Source: Bacteroidota bacterium
GTDB taxonomy: Bacteria > Bacteroidota > Bacteroidia > Chitinophagales > Chitinophagaceae
Length of the DNA stretch: 64,000 nt
Direction of reading: 5' to 3'
NCBI GenBank assembly: GCA_018267965.1
Contig: JAFDXK010000002.1
Span: forward strand, 1-64,000
Shown here piece after piece: positions 39,816 through 49,845 of the stretch. Position 1 is the stretch's first letter; the number at the start of each line of letters is the position of its first letter. Both the position numbers and the translations under genes were made by a program. The notes beneath the pieces are model-generated. The model had not been told where the DNA came from, searched no databases, and saw nothing but the letters and a program-made list of their open reading frames with translations.

Positions 39816-40268
39816 TCAAATAACCGATGCTATAGTGTATTGCTTGCCATTCAGAGCAAAATTATCTCCGGCCTTTCTTTGCTTTAGTTGTAAGCCTATC
39901 GGCGATTCGATGGATACAGCATAATATTTTTCTCCATCTGCAATCAATTGTCCTGCACTGATAGCGATATAGAAATTGCCATTGTTTGTTTTTACTACTG
40001 CTCCGGGCTGTACTGAAGTGAAGGTTTTGTCTGTTGGGATAAGGTTTAGTAATTGCTGTTGTGCTTTGGCTTTATTCAGCCTTGTGGTGTTCATATCTAT
40101 CTCCTGCTGCATCATCTCTCGGGTAGTTTCATATTTATCTCCTGCACTACTTTTGGTTTCATTCCGAGAAGCTTCTCGCCCATCTGCAATCGCATTTTCT
40201 GCATCACGGATAGTAGCTGTTATATGTTGGCTACACAATAACCAAAGTTGTTCCTTTATCTTTTCCAA
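39816..40268 (-). CDS. GreA/GreB C-terminal-domain-like protein
   Basis: A 150-residue protein. The N-terminal half is a helical, charged region (DAENAIADGREASRNETKSS, then EIDMNTTRLNKAKAQQQLLN); the C-terminal half is an FKBP-like Gre domain, seen in VSIESPIGLQLKQRKAGDNF and NGKQYTIASVI. Gre factors restart backtracked RNA polymerase, but the acidic tip of the coiled coil is not conserved, so it may bind polymerase without cleavage activity. Homologues are sometimes mislabelled 3-oxoacyl-ACP synthase. Confidence 0.75.
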   Translation of the reverse strand: MEKIKEQLWLLCSQHITATIRDAENAIADGREASRNETKSSAGDKYETTREMMQQEIDMNTTRLNKAKAQQQLLNLIPTDKTFTSVQPGAVVKTNNGNFYIAISAGQLIADGEKYYAVSIESPIGLQLKQRKAGDNFALNGKQYTIASVI

Positions 40269-40293
40269 TGTGGCAAATAAACAAAATATTGTT

Positions 40294-41448
40294 TTACAAG
40301 CCCATCCTGTTTTTAAACTGGGGCTTTAGTAAGTCCTTAACCTTTGGGTATGAGATAAATAAAGTGATGATGCCTTGTGCATAAGATGCTATTTCATAAG
40401 GGTTGTAGACAAATGCAATACCTGTGGAAGTTATATATACATTGCCATTAGGCATTATCCTGTCGGCAAGATAGTTTTCTTCCAGTTTAGCTGTTGGCGC
40501 CATATCATAAAACTTGCGAGCTTCAGCTTCCAGTAGAGTTTGCAATTTTGAAGAATCTACGACTAATATATCTTCCATTGCCCATAACTTTTTACCCTTC
40601 ATATCAATATTCATATAGCTAACTCCATAATTACCGTGAGCGCCACCGGAATAATCAGATATGTTTTCTTCCAATACTAGCCAGCCATTATCATTTACCA
40701 ATACAGCCATAGTCTGTGATGTGTAAAAATTATAGATTTCTTCCTGCAATTCACTATCGGGCAAGTCTGCAACCGTTTCTTTGTAATCTATACTGTATAA
40801 TGCTATCTGTTTTTTAATATAACCCTCTATGCTGTTTATGTGCATACTATCTGCGCCCCATGCTTTCAACACAGCTTGCTCCATAAAAATCCTAGCGTCT
40901 TTATCTTTATAGCTCTCAGGAATATAAAAAAACGAATACGACATTGCAGCTTGCGGACTGGCCCTATCAGCTTTCGCACGAACAGAATCGTCCCTCTCTA
41001 ACATAGCCAATGGATAACTTCCATCAGGGCAATCTTCCTTCAGGTCAATATCATAGGTTTTCTTTTTATCAGCACTAATCCATTTGCCTTTAATGCTGTT
41101 TGCTTCAACAATCACTCTCCATTCCGCCTGCTCTCCCCCATTATTATCAATAGGAGGCTCATCTGCTATATAACCATTTATTACACTAGTATCAATATTA
41201 AAGTACAAATTAATGGGTCTGCCTTGCCTTAAGTAATAATAATTTGCTTGAAACAATATACCAAATCTCACCATATGCAATACGACCGGTTGGCCTGCAA
41301 TAGTACCTGAAAACCTTTTGTAATAATTTCCTTCCTGTACTTGTGTTACAGCATTTTTTTTTGCAGATGTTGATGATTGTTTAGGTTGGTTATTATTACA
41401 GGAAATAATAGCTATTGAAATTAATAGCGCTGAAAAGAAGTATCTCAT
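40294..41448 (-). CDS. DUF3298/DUF4163-type lipoprotein
   Basis: A 384-residue lipoprotein (MRYFFSALLISIAIISC). The mature N-terminal part is specific to this protein (YKRFSGTIAGQPVVLHMVRF); a C-terminal half begins SYSFFYIPESYKDKDARIFM and contains ISDYSGGAHGNYGVSYMNID, the GGAHG signature of DUF3298, as in RsiV-like proteins that bind lysozyme. Its role here is unknown. Located between the Gre-like gene and nrdJ, same strand. Confidence 0.75.
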   Translation of the reverse strand: MRYFFSALLISIAIISCNNNQPKQSSTSAKKNAVTQVQEGNYYKRFSGTIAGQPVVLHMVRFGILFQANYYYLRQGRPINLYFNIDTSVINGYIADEPPIDNNGGEQAEWRVIVEANSIKGKWISADKKKTYDIDLKEDCPDGSYPLAMLERDDSVRAKADRASPQAAMSYSFFYIPESYKDKDARIFMEQAVLKAWGADSMHINSIEGYIKKQIALYSIDYKETVADLPDSELQEEIYNFYTSQTMAVLVNDNGWLVLEENISDYSGGAHGNYGVSYMNIDMKGKKLWAMEDILVVDSSKLQTLLEAEARKFYDMAPTAKLEENYLADRIMPNGNVYITSTGIAFVYNPYEIASYAQGIITLFISYPKVKDLLKPQFKNRMGL

Positions 41449-41485
41449 AATGAATAGAATTATTATAAAGATACCAAAAGAAGTA

Positions 41486-41507
41486 AAGGCTGCCTTTCGG
41501 CAGCCTT
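41486..41507 (-). terminator. Terminator of nrdJ
   Basis: AAGGCTGCC / GGCAGCCTT with a TTTC loop, 28 bp past the nrdJ stop, then T-rich DNA (TACTTCTTTT) on the minus strand. Confidence 0.75.
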
Positions 41508-41534
41508 AGTCTATATAATATGGGTTAGTAATGC

Positions 41535-44500
41535 TTAACTGCAACCTGTGGTGGTACCACAGTTAGGGCACATATAACAAGTACCGTTGCGCAGGGTGAT
41601 GTTACCGCAGTTGCGGCAAACAGGTGCATCTGCACTGGTTCCCATCATCTTCTTGATGTCTGCACTGTTTTGTGCAGCCGCTACCGGTTTAGGCGCTATT
41701 GTTACGTTCTTTTGTTTTTGTGCCTGTGGCTGAGGAGCTGTTATACGCACCTGAGATAATTCCTGTTGTGCTTCATCAGCCTCTGGTGTTTGCATACGCT
41801 CAGGGTCTTGTACGTGTACCAAGTCTGTACGGTCAAGATATTCATAAGCCAATAGGCGGAACACAAAGTCGAGCACAGAAGTAGCTGACTTAATATTCGG
41901 ATGCTCTACCATACCTGCAGGCTCAAAGCGCGTGAACGTGAACTTGTCTACAAACTCATCCAACGGCACACCGTATTGCAAGCCTATTGATACGGCTATC
42001 GCGAAGCTGTTCATCAAACTACGCATGGTAGCACCTTCCTTCGCCATATCAAGGAATATTTCACCCAGTGTACCATCGCCATATTCACCCGTACGAACGA
42101 AAAGCGGCTGACCACCTACTTTGGCTTTGATGGTATAACCACGACGTTTAGCAGGCAATGATTTACGCTCGACGATACGGCTCAGCTGGCGTTTCAATTG
42201 TGTATCAGGGCTTTCCTGCATACGCTTGCTTACTTCTTCCAGTAATTCGTCTATAGTCAGTTTACCGAGGTCTACTATTACACTGTCTTCTGCAGATGCT
42301 GTTTCAGTTTCTGCTTCAGATGTTGCATCTTTTTTCTTTTTGTCGCTTTTGTTGCTCAGTGGCTGGCTCAGTTTAGAACCATCACGATACAAAGCACATG
42401 CTTTGATACCCAATTGCCAGCTCAGCATATAGCAGTCTTTAATTTCTTCTATAGTGGCTTCATTCGGCAGGTTGATGGTTTTAGATATCGCACCGCTGAT
42501 GAAAGGCTGTGTCGCACCCATCATACGGATATGGCCATGAGCATGGATGTAGCGTTCGCCTTTTTTACCGCATTTGTTAGCGCAATCGAACACAGGTAAA
42601 TGTTCTTCTTTCAGATAAGGGGCACCTTCTATCATCATAGTACCGCATACATAATCGTTTGCAGCATCAATTTGTTCGTCGCTGAAACCAAGTTCTTCCA
42701 GCAGATTGAAATCAGGAGCGAAATATTGCTCAGCAGTGAAGCCGAGGCGTTTCAAACATTCTTCGCCAAGGTTATAAGCGTTGAATACGAAGCCTATTTC
42801 GAATGCGCTTTCTACAGACGCATCCAGTTTTTTCAGTTCTTCAGCAATGAAACCTTTTTCGCTCAGTGTTACGTGGTTGATATAAGGGGCACCTGCAAAT
42901 GTTGCATGTCCTTTCGCATATTTCACAATAGCATCAGCCTCTTCAGGTGTATAACCCAATTTCTTCAGTGCTGTAGGTATAGACTGGTTGATGATCTTGA
43001 AATAACCACCACCAGAAAGTTTTTTGAATTTCACCAATGCAAAATCAGGTTCGATACCTGTAGTATCACAGTCCATTACCAGACCGATAGTACCTGTAGG
43101 TGCGATAACTGTAGCCTGAGCATTGCGGTAGCCATATTTCTCACCCATTTGCACTGCATCATCCCATGCTTTGGTAGCAGCTTTCAACAGGTAGTCTGGG
43201 CAGTATTTAGCGTTGATGCCCATTGGTTTTGTTTCCAAACCTTCATAAGCTTCAGCAGCATCATAAGCAGCAGCACGGTGATTGCGCATTACACGCATCA
43301 TGTGCTTTTTATTCTCTTCATAACGAGGGAAAGCACCTAATGCTTGTGCCATCTCTGCAGATGTGGTATAAGCAACACCATTCATGATAGCTGTTATGGC
43401 ACCTGCAATTGCACGTGCTTCTTCGCTGTCATAAGCAATACCGCTTACCATCAGCATAGAACCCAGATTAGCATAACCCAACCCAAGTGTACGGTAGTCG
43501 TAGCTCAATTGCGCCACTTCAGGAGAAGGGAACTGCGCCATGAGAACAGATATTTCAAGAACAACTGTCCACAAGCGTGTCATGTATTCAAAACCTGCAA
43601 CGTCAAACGTAGTTGTTTCTTCATCGAAGAAGCGACGTAAGTTTAGTGAAGCCAGGTTACATGCTGTATTATCGAGGAACATGTATTCTGAACATGGGTT
43701 AGACGCATTGATGCGGCCACCTTCAGGACATGTATGCCATTCGTTGATAGTTGTATCGTATTGTGTACCAGGGTCAGCACAACGCCATGCAGCATAAGCT
43801 ATTTTATCCCACAGTGCATTGGCCGGAACTGTTTTCATTGTTTTGCCAGTGCTGCGTGCAGTCATTTCCCAATCTTCGCCATTTGCTAAACGACGGAAGA
43901 ATTCATTAGGAATACGAACTGAGTTATTGGAGTTTTGACCTGATACGGTACGGTAAGCTTCACCTTCATAATCAGAAGCATAGCCTGCAGCAATCAAAGC
44001 AGCTACTTTCTTTTCTTCTTCTACTTTCCAGTCAATGAAATCAACTATTTCAGGGTGGTCTAAGTCAAGACAAACCATTTTAGCAGCACGACGAGTAGTA
44101 CCACCGCTTTTGATAGCACCTGCAGCACGGTCACCAATTTTCAGAAATGACATCAAACCTGATGATGTACCTCCACCTGAAAGTTTTTCACCTTCACCAC
44201 GAATGTGAGAGAAGTTAGTACCCACACCTGAACCGTATTTGAAAATACGTGCTTCACGAACCCACAAGTCCATGATACCGCCTTCATTTACCAGGTCGTC
44301 ATCAACACTCAATATAAAACAAGCGTGAGGCTGAGGGCGCTCATACGCATTTTTAGATTTCTCCAGAGTACCTGTAACAGGGTCTACATAATAGTGGCCT
44401 TGTGCTTTACCATTAATACCATAACTGTTATATAAACCTGTATTGAACCACTGTGGTGAGTTAGGTGCGCAACTTTGCTGAAGGATACTGAACACTAATT

Positions 44501-44867
44501 CCTCATAAAACACCTGTGCATCATTAGCAGAAGCGAAATAGCCATATTGCTCACCCCATGTGCGCCAGCAATGAGCTAAACGATGCGCTACCTGTTTAAT
44601 AGATGTTTCTCTGCCAGAACTACCGTCTGCTTGCGGAACACCGGCTTTGCGGAAATACTTTTGCGCAAGTATATCCGTTGCAATTTGTGACCAATGCGCA
44701 GGCACCTCCACATCAGTCATCTCGAATACTTTTTCACCGTTCGGGTTACGAATTACCGATGTGCGATAATCGTACTGGAACATGTCATACGGGCTCACTC
44801 CATCCTTTGTGTAGTGACGGTTAAACGATAGCCCTTTTGCGTTTGTATTTTTATTTACGGCAGCCAT
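41535..44867 (-). CDS. nrdJ: Adenosylcobalamin-dependent (class II) ribonucleotide reductase
   Basis: NrdJ reduces ribonucleotides to deoxyribonucleotides with a radical made from coenzyme B12, with or without oxygen. The 1110-residue protein has the N-terminal catalytic barrel with NASNPCSEYMFLDNTACNLA (residues ~390) and loop PTGTIGLVMDCDTTGIEPDF (~615), a central extension (~850-950) and a C-terminal region ending in the zinc-ribbon-like CRNCGNITLRNGTCYMCPNC. It has no B12-box-like riboswitch upstream that I can see. A large antisense frame (42600-43340) is a shadow. Confidence 0.96.
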   Translation of the reverse strand: MAAVNKNTNAKGLSFNRHYTKDGVSPYDMFQYDYRTSVIRNPNGEKVFEMTDVEVPAHWSQIATDILAQKYFRKAGVPQADGSSGRETSIKQVAHRLAHCWRTWGEQYGYFASANDAQVFYEELVFSILQQSCAPNSPQWFNTGLYNSYGINGKAQGHYYVDPVTGTLEKSKNAYERPQPHACFILSVDDDLVNEGGIMDLWVREARIFKYGSGVGTNFSHIRGEGEKLSGGGTSSGLMSFLKIGDRAAGAIKSGGTTRRAAKMVCLDLDHPEIVDFIDWKVEEEKKVAALIAAGYASDYEGEAYRTVSGQNSNNSVRIPNEFFRRLANGEDWEMTARSTGKTMKTVPANALWDKIAYAAWRCADPGTQYDTTINEWHTCPEGGRINASNPCSEYMFLDNTACNLASLNLRRFFDEETTTFDVAGFEYMTRLWTVVLEISVLMAQFPSPEVAQLSYDYRTLGLGYANLGSMLMVSGIAYDSEEARAIAGAITAIMNGVAYTTSAEMAQALGAFPRYEENKKHMMRVMRNHRAAAYDAAEAYEGLETKPMGINAKYCPDYLLKAATKAWDDAVQMGEKYGYRNAQATVIAPTGTIGLVMDCDTTGIEPDFALVKFKKLSGGGYFKIINQSIPTALKKLGYTPEEADAIVKYAKGHATFAGAPYINHVTLSEKGFIAEELKKLDASVESAFEIGFVFNAYNLGEECLKRLGFTAEQYFAPDFNLLEELGFSDEQIDAANDYVCGTMMIEGAPYLKEEHLPVFDCANKCGKKGERYIHAHGHIRMMGATQPFISGAISKTINLPNEATIEEIKDCYMLSWQLGIKACALYRDGSKLSQPLSNKSDKKKKDATSEAETETASAEDSVIVDLGKLTIDELLEEVSKRMQESPDTQLKRQLSRIVERKSLPAKRRGYTIKAKVGGQPLFVRTGEYGDGTLGEIFLDMAKEGATMRSLMNSFAIAVSIGLQYGVPLDEFVDKFTFTRFEPAGMVEHPNIKSATSVLDFVFRLLAYEYLDRTDLVHVQDPERMQTPEADEAQQELSQVRITAPQPQAQKQKNVTIAPKPVAAAQNSADIKKMMGTSADAPVCRNCGNITLRNGTCYMCPNCGTTTGCS

Positions 44868-45099
44868 GGGTAATGAATATTTTTGGGTTACTAAATTTTA
44901 AATAAAGTCGGATAGCGAAAATATCCAAAAGAGGACACGGAGTACAATTATTTAATCAACCCTTTGTGGATAAAGTTACGAGGAAATATCGAAGCCTTTA
45001 GGGGCTTGAATCTTAAAGGATTTTAACATTTTGGCACTAAAAAAAGATTTGGTTTTTAGATAGGAATTATTAAATTATGATACAGGCTATTAAATAGAA

Positions 45100-45128
45100 A
45101 AACGCCCCGTGTAATAAACGGGGCGTTT
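45100..45128. terminator. Terminator after the GEVED/T9SS protein gene
   Basis: AAACGCCCCGT / ACGGGGCGTTT with a seven-base loop; T tract on the minus strand (TTTTCT). The ~285 bp from here to nrdJ hold no gene. Confidence 0.8.
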
Positions 45129-45152
45129 GTTATATAATCCTTAGATTTCTGC

Positions 45153-47780
45153 TTATTGAATTACAAGCTTTTGTGTGAGTTTTTCGCCATTAGCATTCAA
45201 CTCAACAATGTATACACCTTTCGCTACTTCGTTTAGGTTAATTTCTTTGCTGAATTGTGCGCCATTAGTGTTATAAGTATGATGGAACACTTGTTGGCCG
45301 GTAACATTGCTGATAGTAACATCAACTTGCTTAGCATCACCACTATTGTTGAATTGCAGCATGAACTTACCATCATTAGGGTTTGGATATACAGCAAGGT
45401 TGCTGATTGAACCTACAGGTCTAACTCCGGCAGGGAATAGTTTATTTAACACTACGATGAAGTCATGAGTCTCGCCTGATGTGTATGGGCCACAAGCTTC
45501 GTCTGACGGCGTATTAGGTGCCAGGTTGTTGTTAATGATAAAACGCATACCTGTTGGCACTCCTGTTATCACCACAGATGGTATTGTGAATGTATCTGCA
45601 ATAGTAAAATTGCTCACACTTGTATATCCGGTATACACTCTTTCATACGGCACATCATACTGCTTGTTGTTGTTGTAATCTATAAAGATGGTAACCTTAG
45701 CATCTGCATGCACATCTGAATGTTGAGTTTGGTATATAGTAGTAATATATGTGCTATCAGCAAATAGTTCCAAAGGAGTTTCATCAGTATGGTCTGTACG
45801 TTTGCTGTATGCGTGAGGATTCAACAAATGTGGACCACCTGTGTTCATTGTATAATTACCGATGGTGATACCGCCGATGTCACTTGTGTCTTTTACATTA
45901 CCACCCACAGCCTGGCTGTAGCAATAGCATTTGTAACCATCTTTAGGTTTGATGTTACCTACTGTACTGTAAGTAGTGTCGCTCGTACGTGGACATACCA
46001 TCCTTACACGATAATATAATGGTTGGCCTGTGAATATTTTATTCAAAAAGTCCTGATCGTTGGTACCGGTAAGGTTAGTCCAGCCAATATTATCTGCTGA
46101 TACCTGCCACAAACGTTGCAACTCTGATTTCTTCTTTTCATACGTAGTATCCGTTACCACGTAATCATAATCAGGACATATCTGAGCTACCGATGTAACA
46201 GCTGCACCTGCATTTTCAGGGCCTTTACATGGTTCCCAACGCATGTCTACTAAATAGTCTTCTGTTTCACCTTCTGCTGAACCGAATCCGCATGAATCAG
46301 GATTGCCTGTACTTGCTATAACACGCATGCCGGTGAGCCCTATTTGTGCATCGTGTGGTATCGTGAAAGTATTGCTTTCTGTATTAGGTACTGTTGATGC
46401 TGCTGTGATCTTCTTCTGCAATACTTTATCTGTCGCATCGAATATGCCGTTCCTGTCCATATCTACAAACACTACAACATTAACCGTTGCCGGCATGGTT
46501 GCAGCAGAGGTAATAGATGATACTGAAAATTTGAATGTACTATCCCTGTACATTACAACAGGAGGTACAGTATATTGGAAAGTGCTGTATGCGTTTTTAG
46601 AATTTGTATTACTTACAGCAGGTGTAGAGATACCATTGTCCAGGCGAACTTGCCCTGATGGCATAGCCAATACTTTTACATTACCAATATCCAAGCCTGT
46701 GTTAACTGCCGGGCCATTGTCACAGTAACAAAACATGAACGGTGCCACATCAACCTGCCATGCCGGTGTTGTATATGATAAACCGGAGTTTGTACAAGTA
46801 ATTTTACACCTATACCATTTTGAAGATGTTGTTACTACATCTGTTAAAGTATTAGTGGTTGCACCTGCAACAGGCTGCCATGGACCTGATGCTGACGTAG
46901 AGTTAGATTCCCATTGGAAAGTAAGTCCCGATATGATGCCGGTTCCTGATATAGTCAGGTTAAAATTCTTACCCGGACAAGCCTGATAAGGACCTGCAAT
47001 ATTGTACTGAGGAGTACCTGTACATGGTACTAAACCCCACAAATAACTTTGACCAGTAGCCGGCCTGTTACCAGTAATCGGAGGGCCTGATATCCAAGCG
47101 GTAGTAGAAGGGGTCGGACTTACACCTGTATTGGGTAACGTTTGATAATCTGTTTGAGAATTAGCAATGCCTATTGCAGCCGTACTATTAAAACCTGAAC
47201 TGCTACCTGATTCCTGACGATACATTATTTCAATAGCACCACCTTCATACAATATGTACTGGTATGTAACGTACGAACCTGAGAATGGCCAACTTCCCCA
47301 ACCTTCCAATTGCATAGTAAATACACGGTTAGGAGCCACGCCGGTAGTAGCATAAGTAACGTTACTAATACTTGGGCCCTGCGCGTCGCACCAACCGGCA
47401 AAAACTGCAGGTCCTGTATTGGGTATATATGTGTTATACGCCGGATAGTAAGCCCAAAGAATGGTAGAACCAGTAGTACCGAATGCCATGATACCATTTG
47501 TTGAAATGTTTACCTGAGTATATGGCACCCCGCAAAATGTAAAAGGGAAACCAATATTTACCATACAGTTGTTGTCATCCGAATTACCTGTACCATTAAC
47601 CCAACCAGTAGGTACAGTACCTCCTGATAAGTAATTAAATGTTTTGGTAGAAGCTACAAATGGATAAGCGGCAGCGGTAGTGGGTAACTGGGCCTTAGTA
47701 ACAAAGGGCATAATTGCGCACAGTGTTGCAGCGTATAAAAAGCGTAAGAATCTTTTGCTGCGAGTTAAATTTAGTGCCAT
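45153..47780 (-). CDS. Secreted GEVED-domain protein with T9SS sorting signal
   Basis: An 875-residue secreted protein: signal peptide (first ~30 residues, ending VTKAQ), an N-terminal beta-rich region (VNIGFPFTFCGVPYTQVNIS; FAGWCDAQGP), an Ig-like part, and two GEVED-type domains, marked by FVDMDRNGIFDATDKVL with GSAEGETEDYLVDM and FIDYNNNKQYDVPYERVY with SGETHDFIVVLN. It ends in a type A sorting domain (LAVYPNPNDGKFMLQF; GVYIVELNANGEKL; KLVIQ), so it is exported through the type IX system and anchored or released at the surface. Likely an adhesin or extracellular enzyme scaffold; no catalytic site is seen. Confidence 0.9.
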   Translation of the reverse strand: MALNLTRSKRFLRFLYAATLCAIMPFVTKAQLPTTAAAYPFVASTKTFNYLSGGTVPTGWVNGTGNSDDNNCMVNIGFPFTFCGVPYTQVNISTNGIMAFGTTGSTILWAYYPAYNTYIPNTGPAVFAGWCDAQGPSISNVTYATTGVAPNRVFTMQLEGWGSWPFSGSYVTYQYILYEGGAIEIMYRQESGSSSGFNSTAAIGIANSQTDYQTLPNTGVSPTPSTTAWISGPPITGNRPATGQSYLWGLVPCTGTPQYNIAGPYQACPGKNFNLTISGTGIISGLTFQWESNSTSASGPWQPVAGATTNTLTDVVTTSSKWYRCKITCTNSGLSYTTPAWQVDVAPFMFCYCDNGPAVNTGLDIGNVKVLAMPSGQVRLDNGISTPAVSNTNSKNAYSTFQYTVPPVVMYRDSTFKFSVSSITSAATMPATVNVVVFVDMDRNGIFDATDKVLQKKITAASTVPNTESNTFTIPHDAQIGLTGMRVIASTGNPDSCGFGSAEGETEDYLVDMRWEPCKGPENAGAAVTSVAQICPDYDYVVTDTTYEKKKSELQRLWQVSADNIGWTNLTGTNDQDFLNKIFTGQPLYYRVRMVCPRTSDTTYSTVGNIKPKDGYKCYCYSQAVGGNVKDTSDIGGITIGNYTMNTGGPHLLNPHAYSKRTDHTDETPLELFADSTYITTIYQTQHSDVHADAKVTIFIDYNNNKQYDVPYERVYTGYTSVSNFTIADTFTIPSVVITGVPTGMRFIINNNLAPNTPSDEACGPYTSGETHDFIVVLNKLFPAGVRPVGSISNLAVYPNPNDGKFMLQFNNSGDAKQVDVTISNVTGQQVFHHTYNTNGAQFSKEINLNEVAKGVYIVELNANGEKLTQKLVIQ

Positions 47781-47989
47781 AGCGTAAAAATTTAATTGCT
47801 ATATTTTTTTAGTTGGTGTAGTTATCAAAAATAGTAACCTTAAAGATAAGTAAGATATTATTAATAATCCATTAAAAAATAATATTAACTGTAAGTAATA
47901 TTGAAATATTATACATGCAGTGATTTTCAAATGTGTTTATTCCACTTATTTTCAATAATTCAATTATTTTTACCCGTAAATTTTAACTC

Positions 47990-48367
47990 ATGAATTTTCC
48001 GGAAAATCTCAAGTACACAAAAGACCACGAATGGATAAAAGTTGAAGGTAATACAGCCACTATCGGTATTACTGATTTTGCTCAACATGAACTTGGAGAC
48101 ATCGTGTTTGTTGATATTCCAACTGTAGGTAAGGCATTAAATGCGCATGATACTTTTGGTACTGTAGAAGCCGTAAAAACAGTTTCTGATTTATTTCTGC
48201 CTGTTAGCGGCACTATAACAGAAGTAAATAGTGATTTAGAGGGTACTCCGGAAAGTGTAAACCAAGACCCGTATGGCAAAGGATGGTTGGTAAAAATGAC
48301 AGTTACTAACCCTTCAGATGTGGATGCTTTAATGGATGCAGTTGCATATCAGGCATTAGTAGGATAA
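47990..48367 (+). CDS. gcvH: Glycine cleavage system H protein
   Basis: GcvH carries the methylamine intermediate between P, T and L proteins on a lipoyl-lysine. The 125-residue sequence is complete: [38 protein letters not shown], and [11 protein letters not shown] with the lipoylated Lys. The vanZ-like gene follows after eight bases, an order common in this phylum. Other gcv genes are not in the window. Confidence 0.96.
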   Translation: MNFPENLKYTKDHEWIKVEGNTATIGITDFAQHELGDIVFVDIPTVGKALNAHDTFGTVEAVKTVSDLFLPVSGTITEVNSDLEGTPESVNQDPYGKGWLVKMTVTNPSDVDALMDAVAYQALVG

Positions 48368-48374
48368 TCGGGTA

Positions 48375-48767
48375 ATGCCAGAACTATTCAAACAAAGTTC
48401 TATTTATATTAAAAAAGCAAGGTTTGCAGCAATTCTGTGGACCTTGCTTATTTTATTTTTATGCTTCATCCCAGGGCATGATTTGCCGAACATCAATGTA
48501 CCGCTAATTGACAAATGGGCCCATATTCTTTTGTTCGGTGTTTTCAGTTTTTTGTGGCATTGCACTACCCCTACTAAAAGTTTCAGGTACAAATTGATAT
48601 TGCTACTGATTACAGGATACCTGGGCTGGTTGGTAGAATATGTACAAGGACATTATATCCCCGATCGCTCACAAGACAATTTAGATTCATTAGCCAACAT
48701 AATAGGAGGCGTGTGTGGTATACTTGTTTACACATTGTTATATTATAAGTACCAACACTCAGATTAA
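48375..48767 (+). CDS. VanZ-like membrane protein
   Basis: A 130-residue protein with four predicted membrane helices (AILWTLLILFLCFIPG; WAHILLFGVFSFLWH; LILLLITGYLGWLVEYV; NIIGGVCGILVYTLLYY). Family residues IDKWAHILLFG and RSQDNLDSLANIIGG are present. VanZ relatives affect envelope stress and glycopeptide tolerance; the mechanism is not known. It is in one transcript with gcvH and lies just before the heptose cassette. Confidence 0.85.
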   Translation: MPELFKQSSIYIKKARFAAILWTLLILFLCFIPGHDLPNINVPLIDKWAHILLFGVFSFLWHCTTPTKSFRYKLILLLITGYLGWLVEYVQGHYIPDRSQDNLDSLANIIGGVCGILVYTLLYYKYQHSD

Positions 48768-48819
48768 CCGAATTACTCAGACATATTGTATAATTTTAGC
48801 CCATTCAGAATAGTAAGAA

Positions 48820-49842
48820 ATGATCTATAGAAGCAAAGCACCGCTACGTATAGGACTTGCAGGCGGAGGTACAGACGTTAGCCCGTATTGCGACTTGTAT
48901 GGCGGCGCTATACTTAATGCTACCATATCTTTATATGCCTACGCAACGATAGAATTGTTGCATACACCACAAATTATTATTGAAGCGACAGACAGGAACG
49001 AAATCACAACATGCGATAAAACTGATGAGCTGGAAATTAACGGCGAATTAAATCTTGCAAAAGGTGCATACAATCATATCGTGAAAAAATATGGGCCACT
49101 TCCGTCGGGGTTCAAGCTTACGACTTTTGTAGATGCCCCCGCCGGCTCTGGCTTAGGCAGCTCGTCTACTTTGATGGTAGCCATCATCGGTGCTTTTGCA
49201 GAATGGTTGCGATTACCATTGGGCGAGTATGATATTGCTCACATGGCTTATACTATTGAAAGGGAGGACCTGAAAATGGCAGGTGGCAAACAAGACCAGT
49301 ATGCAGCTACATTTGGAGGAGTTAATTACATGGAGTTTTATAATGACAACAGAGTGATTGTAAACCCGCTTCGCATCAAGCAAAAATTTTTATTTGAGTT
49401 ACAAAATAACCTGGTACTCTATTTTACATCAACCAGCAGGCTCTCGTCATCTATTATTGAAGTGCAGAGCAAAAATGTAAAGGAGAAAAATGAAAAGTCA
49501 ATTGAAGCCATGCACCAATTGAAAGAGCAGGCAACAATGATGAAAGAAGCACTACTGAGAGGCGAGATACACAACATAGGCTCTATATTGGATTATGGTT
49601 TCAGGTATAAAAAACAAATGGCATCCGGTATATCTAACGATAACATGGATAGTATATATCAAACTGCACTTGACGCAGGAGCTACAGGCGGCAAAATAAG
49701 CGGTGCAGGTGGCGGTGGATTTATGATGTTCTATTGCCCGGGCAATACACGCTATGCTGTAAAAAATGCGTTACAAAAATTTGGCGGTGAATTTCGCGAT
49801 TATCAATTCACAGAGCACGGACTATCAAGCTGGACAATATAA
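48820..49842 (+). CDS. hddA: Heptose 7-phosphate kinase-like GHMP kinase (HddA)
   Basis: A 340-residue GHMP-family sugar kinase. It starts SKAPLRIGLAGGGTDVSPYC, the HddA/fucokinase-type sugar-binding motif, has the phosphate loop PAGSGLGSSSTLMVA and the C-terminal motif GGKISGAGGGGFMMFYCPG. HddA phosphorylates D-glycero-alpha-D-manno-heptose 7-phosphate at C1 to make GDP-heptose for surface glycans. The nucleotidyltransferase gene follows after three bases. A gmhA isomerase and gmhB phosphatase, needed for the route, are not in the window. Confidence 0.87.
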   Translation: MIYRSKAPLRIGLAGGGTDVSPYCDLYGGAILNATISLYAYATIELLHTPQIIIEATDRNEITTCDKTDELEINGELNLAKGAYNHIVKKYGPLPSGFKLTTFVDAPAGSGLGSSSTLMVAIIGAFAEWLRLPLGEYDIAHMAYTIEREDLKMAGGKQDQYAATFGGVNYMEFYNDNRVIVNPLRIKQKFLFELQNNLVLYFTSTSRLSSSIIEVQSKNVKEKNEKSIEAMHQLKEQATMMKEALLRGEIHNIGSILDYGFRYKKQMASGISNDNMDSIYQTALDAGATGGKISGAGGGGFMMFYCPGNTRYAVKNALQKFGGEFRDYQFTEHGLSSWTI

Positions 49843-49845
49843 GAT

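Noticed and set aside
42600-43340. 246-residue open frame on the plus strand within nrdJ
   Set aside because: It is antisense to the conserved catalytic core of NrdJ, rich in Cys/Phe/Ser, and has no protein-like motifs; a shadow of the codon pattern.
44868-45099. Possible cobalamin riboswitch before nrdJ
   Set aside because: No B12-box-like sequence or extended conserved helices are visible on the minus strand upstream of the start.
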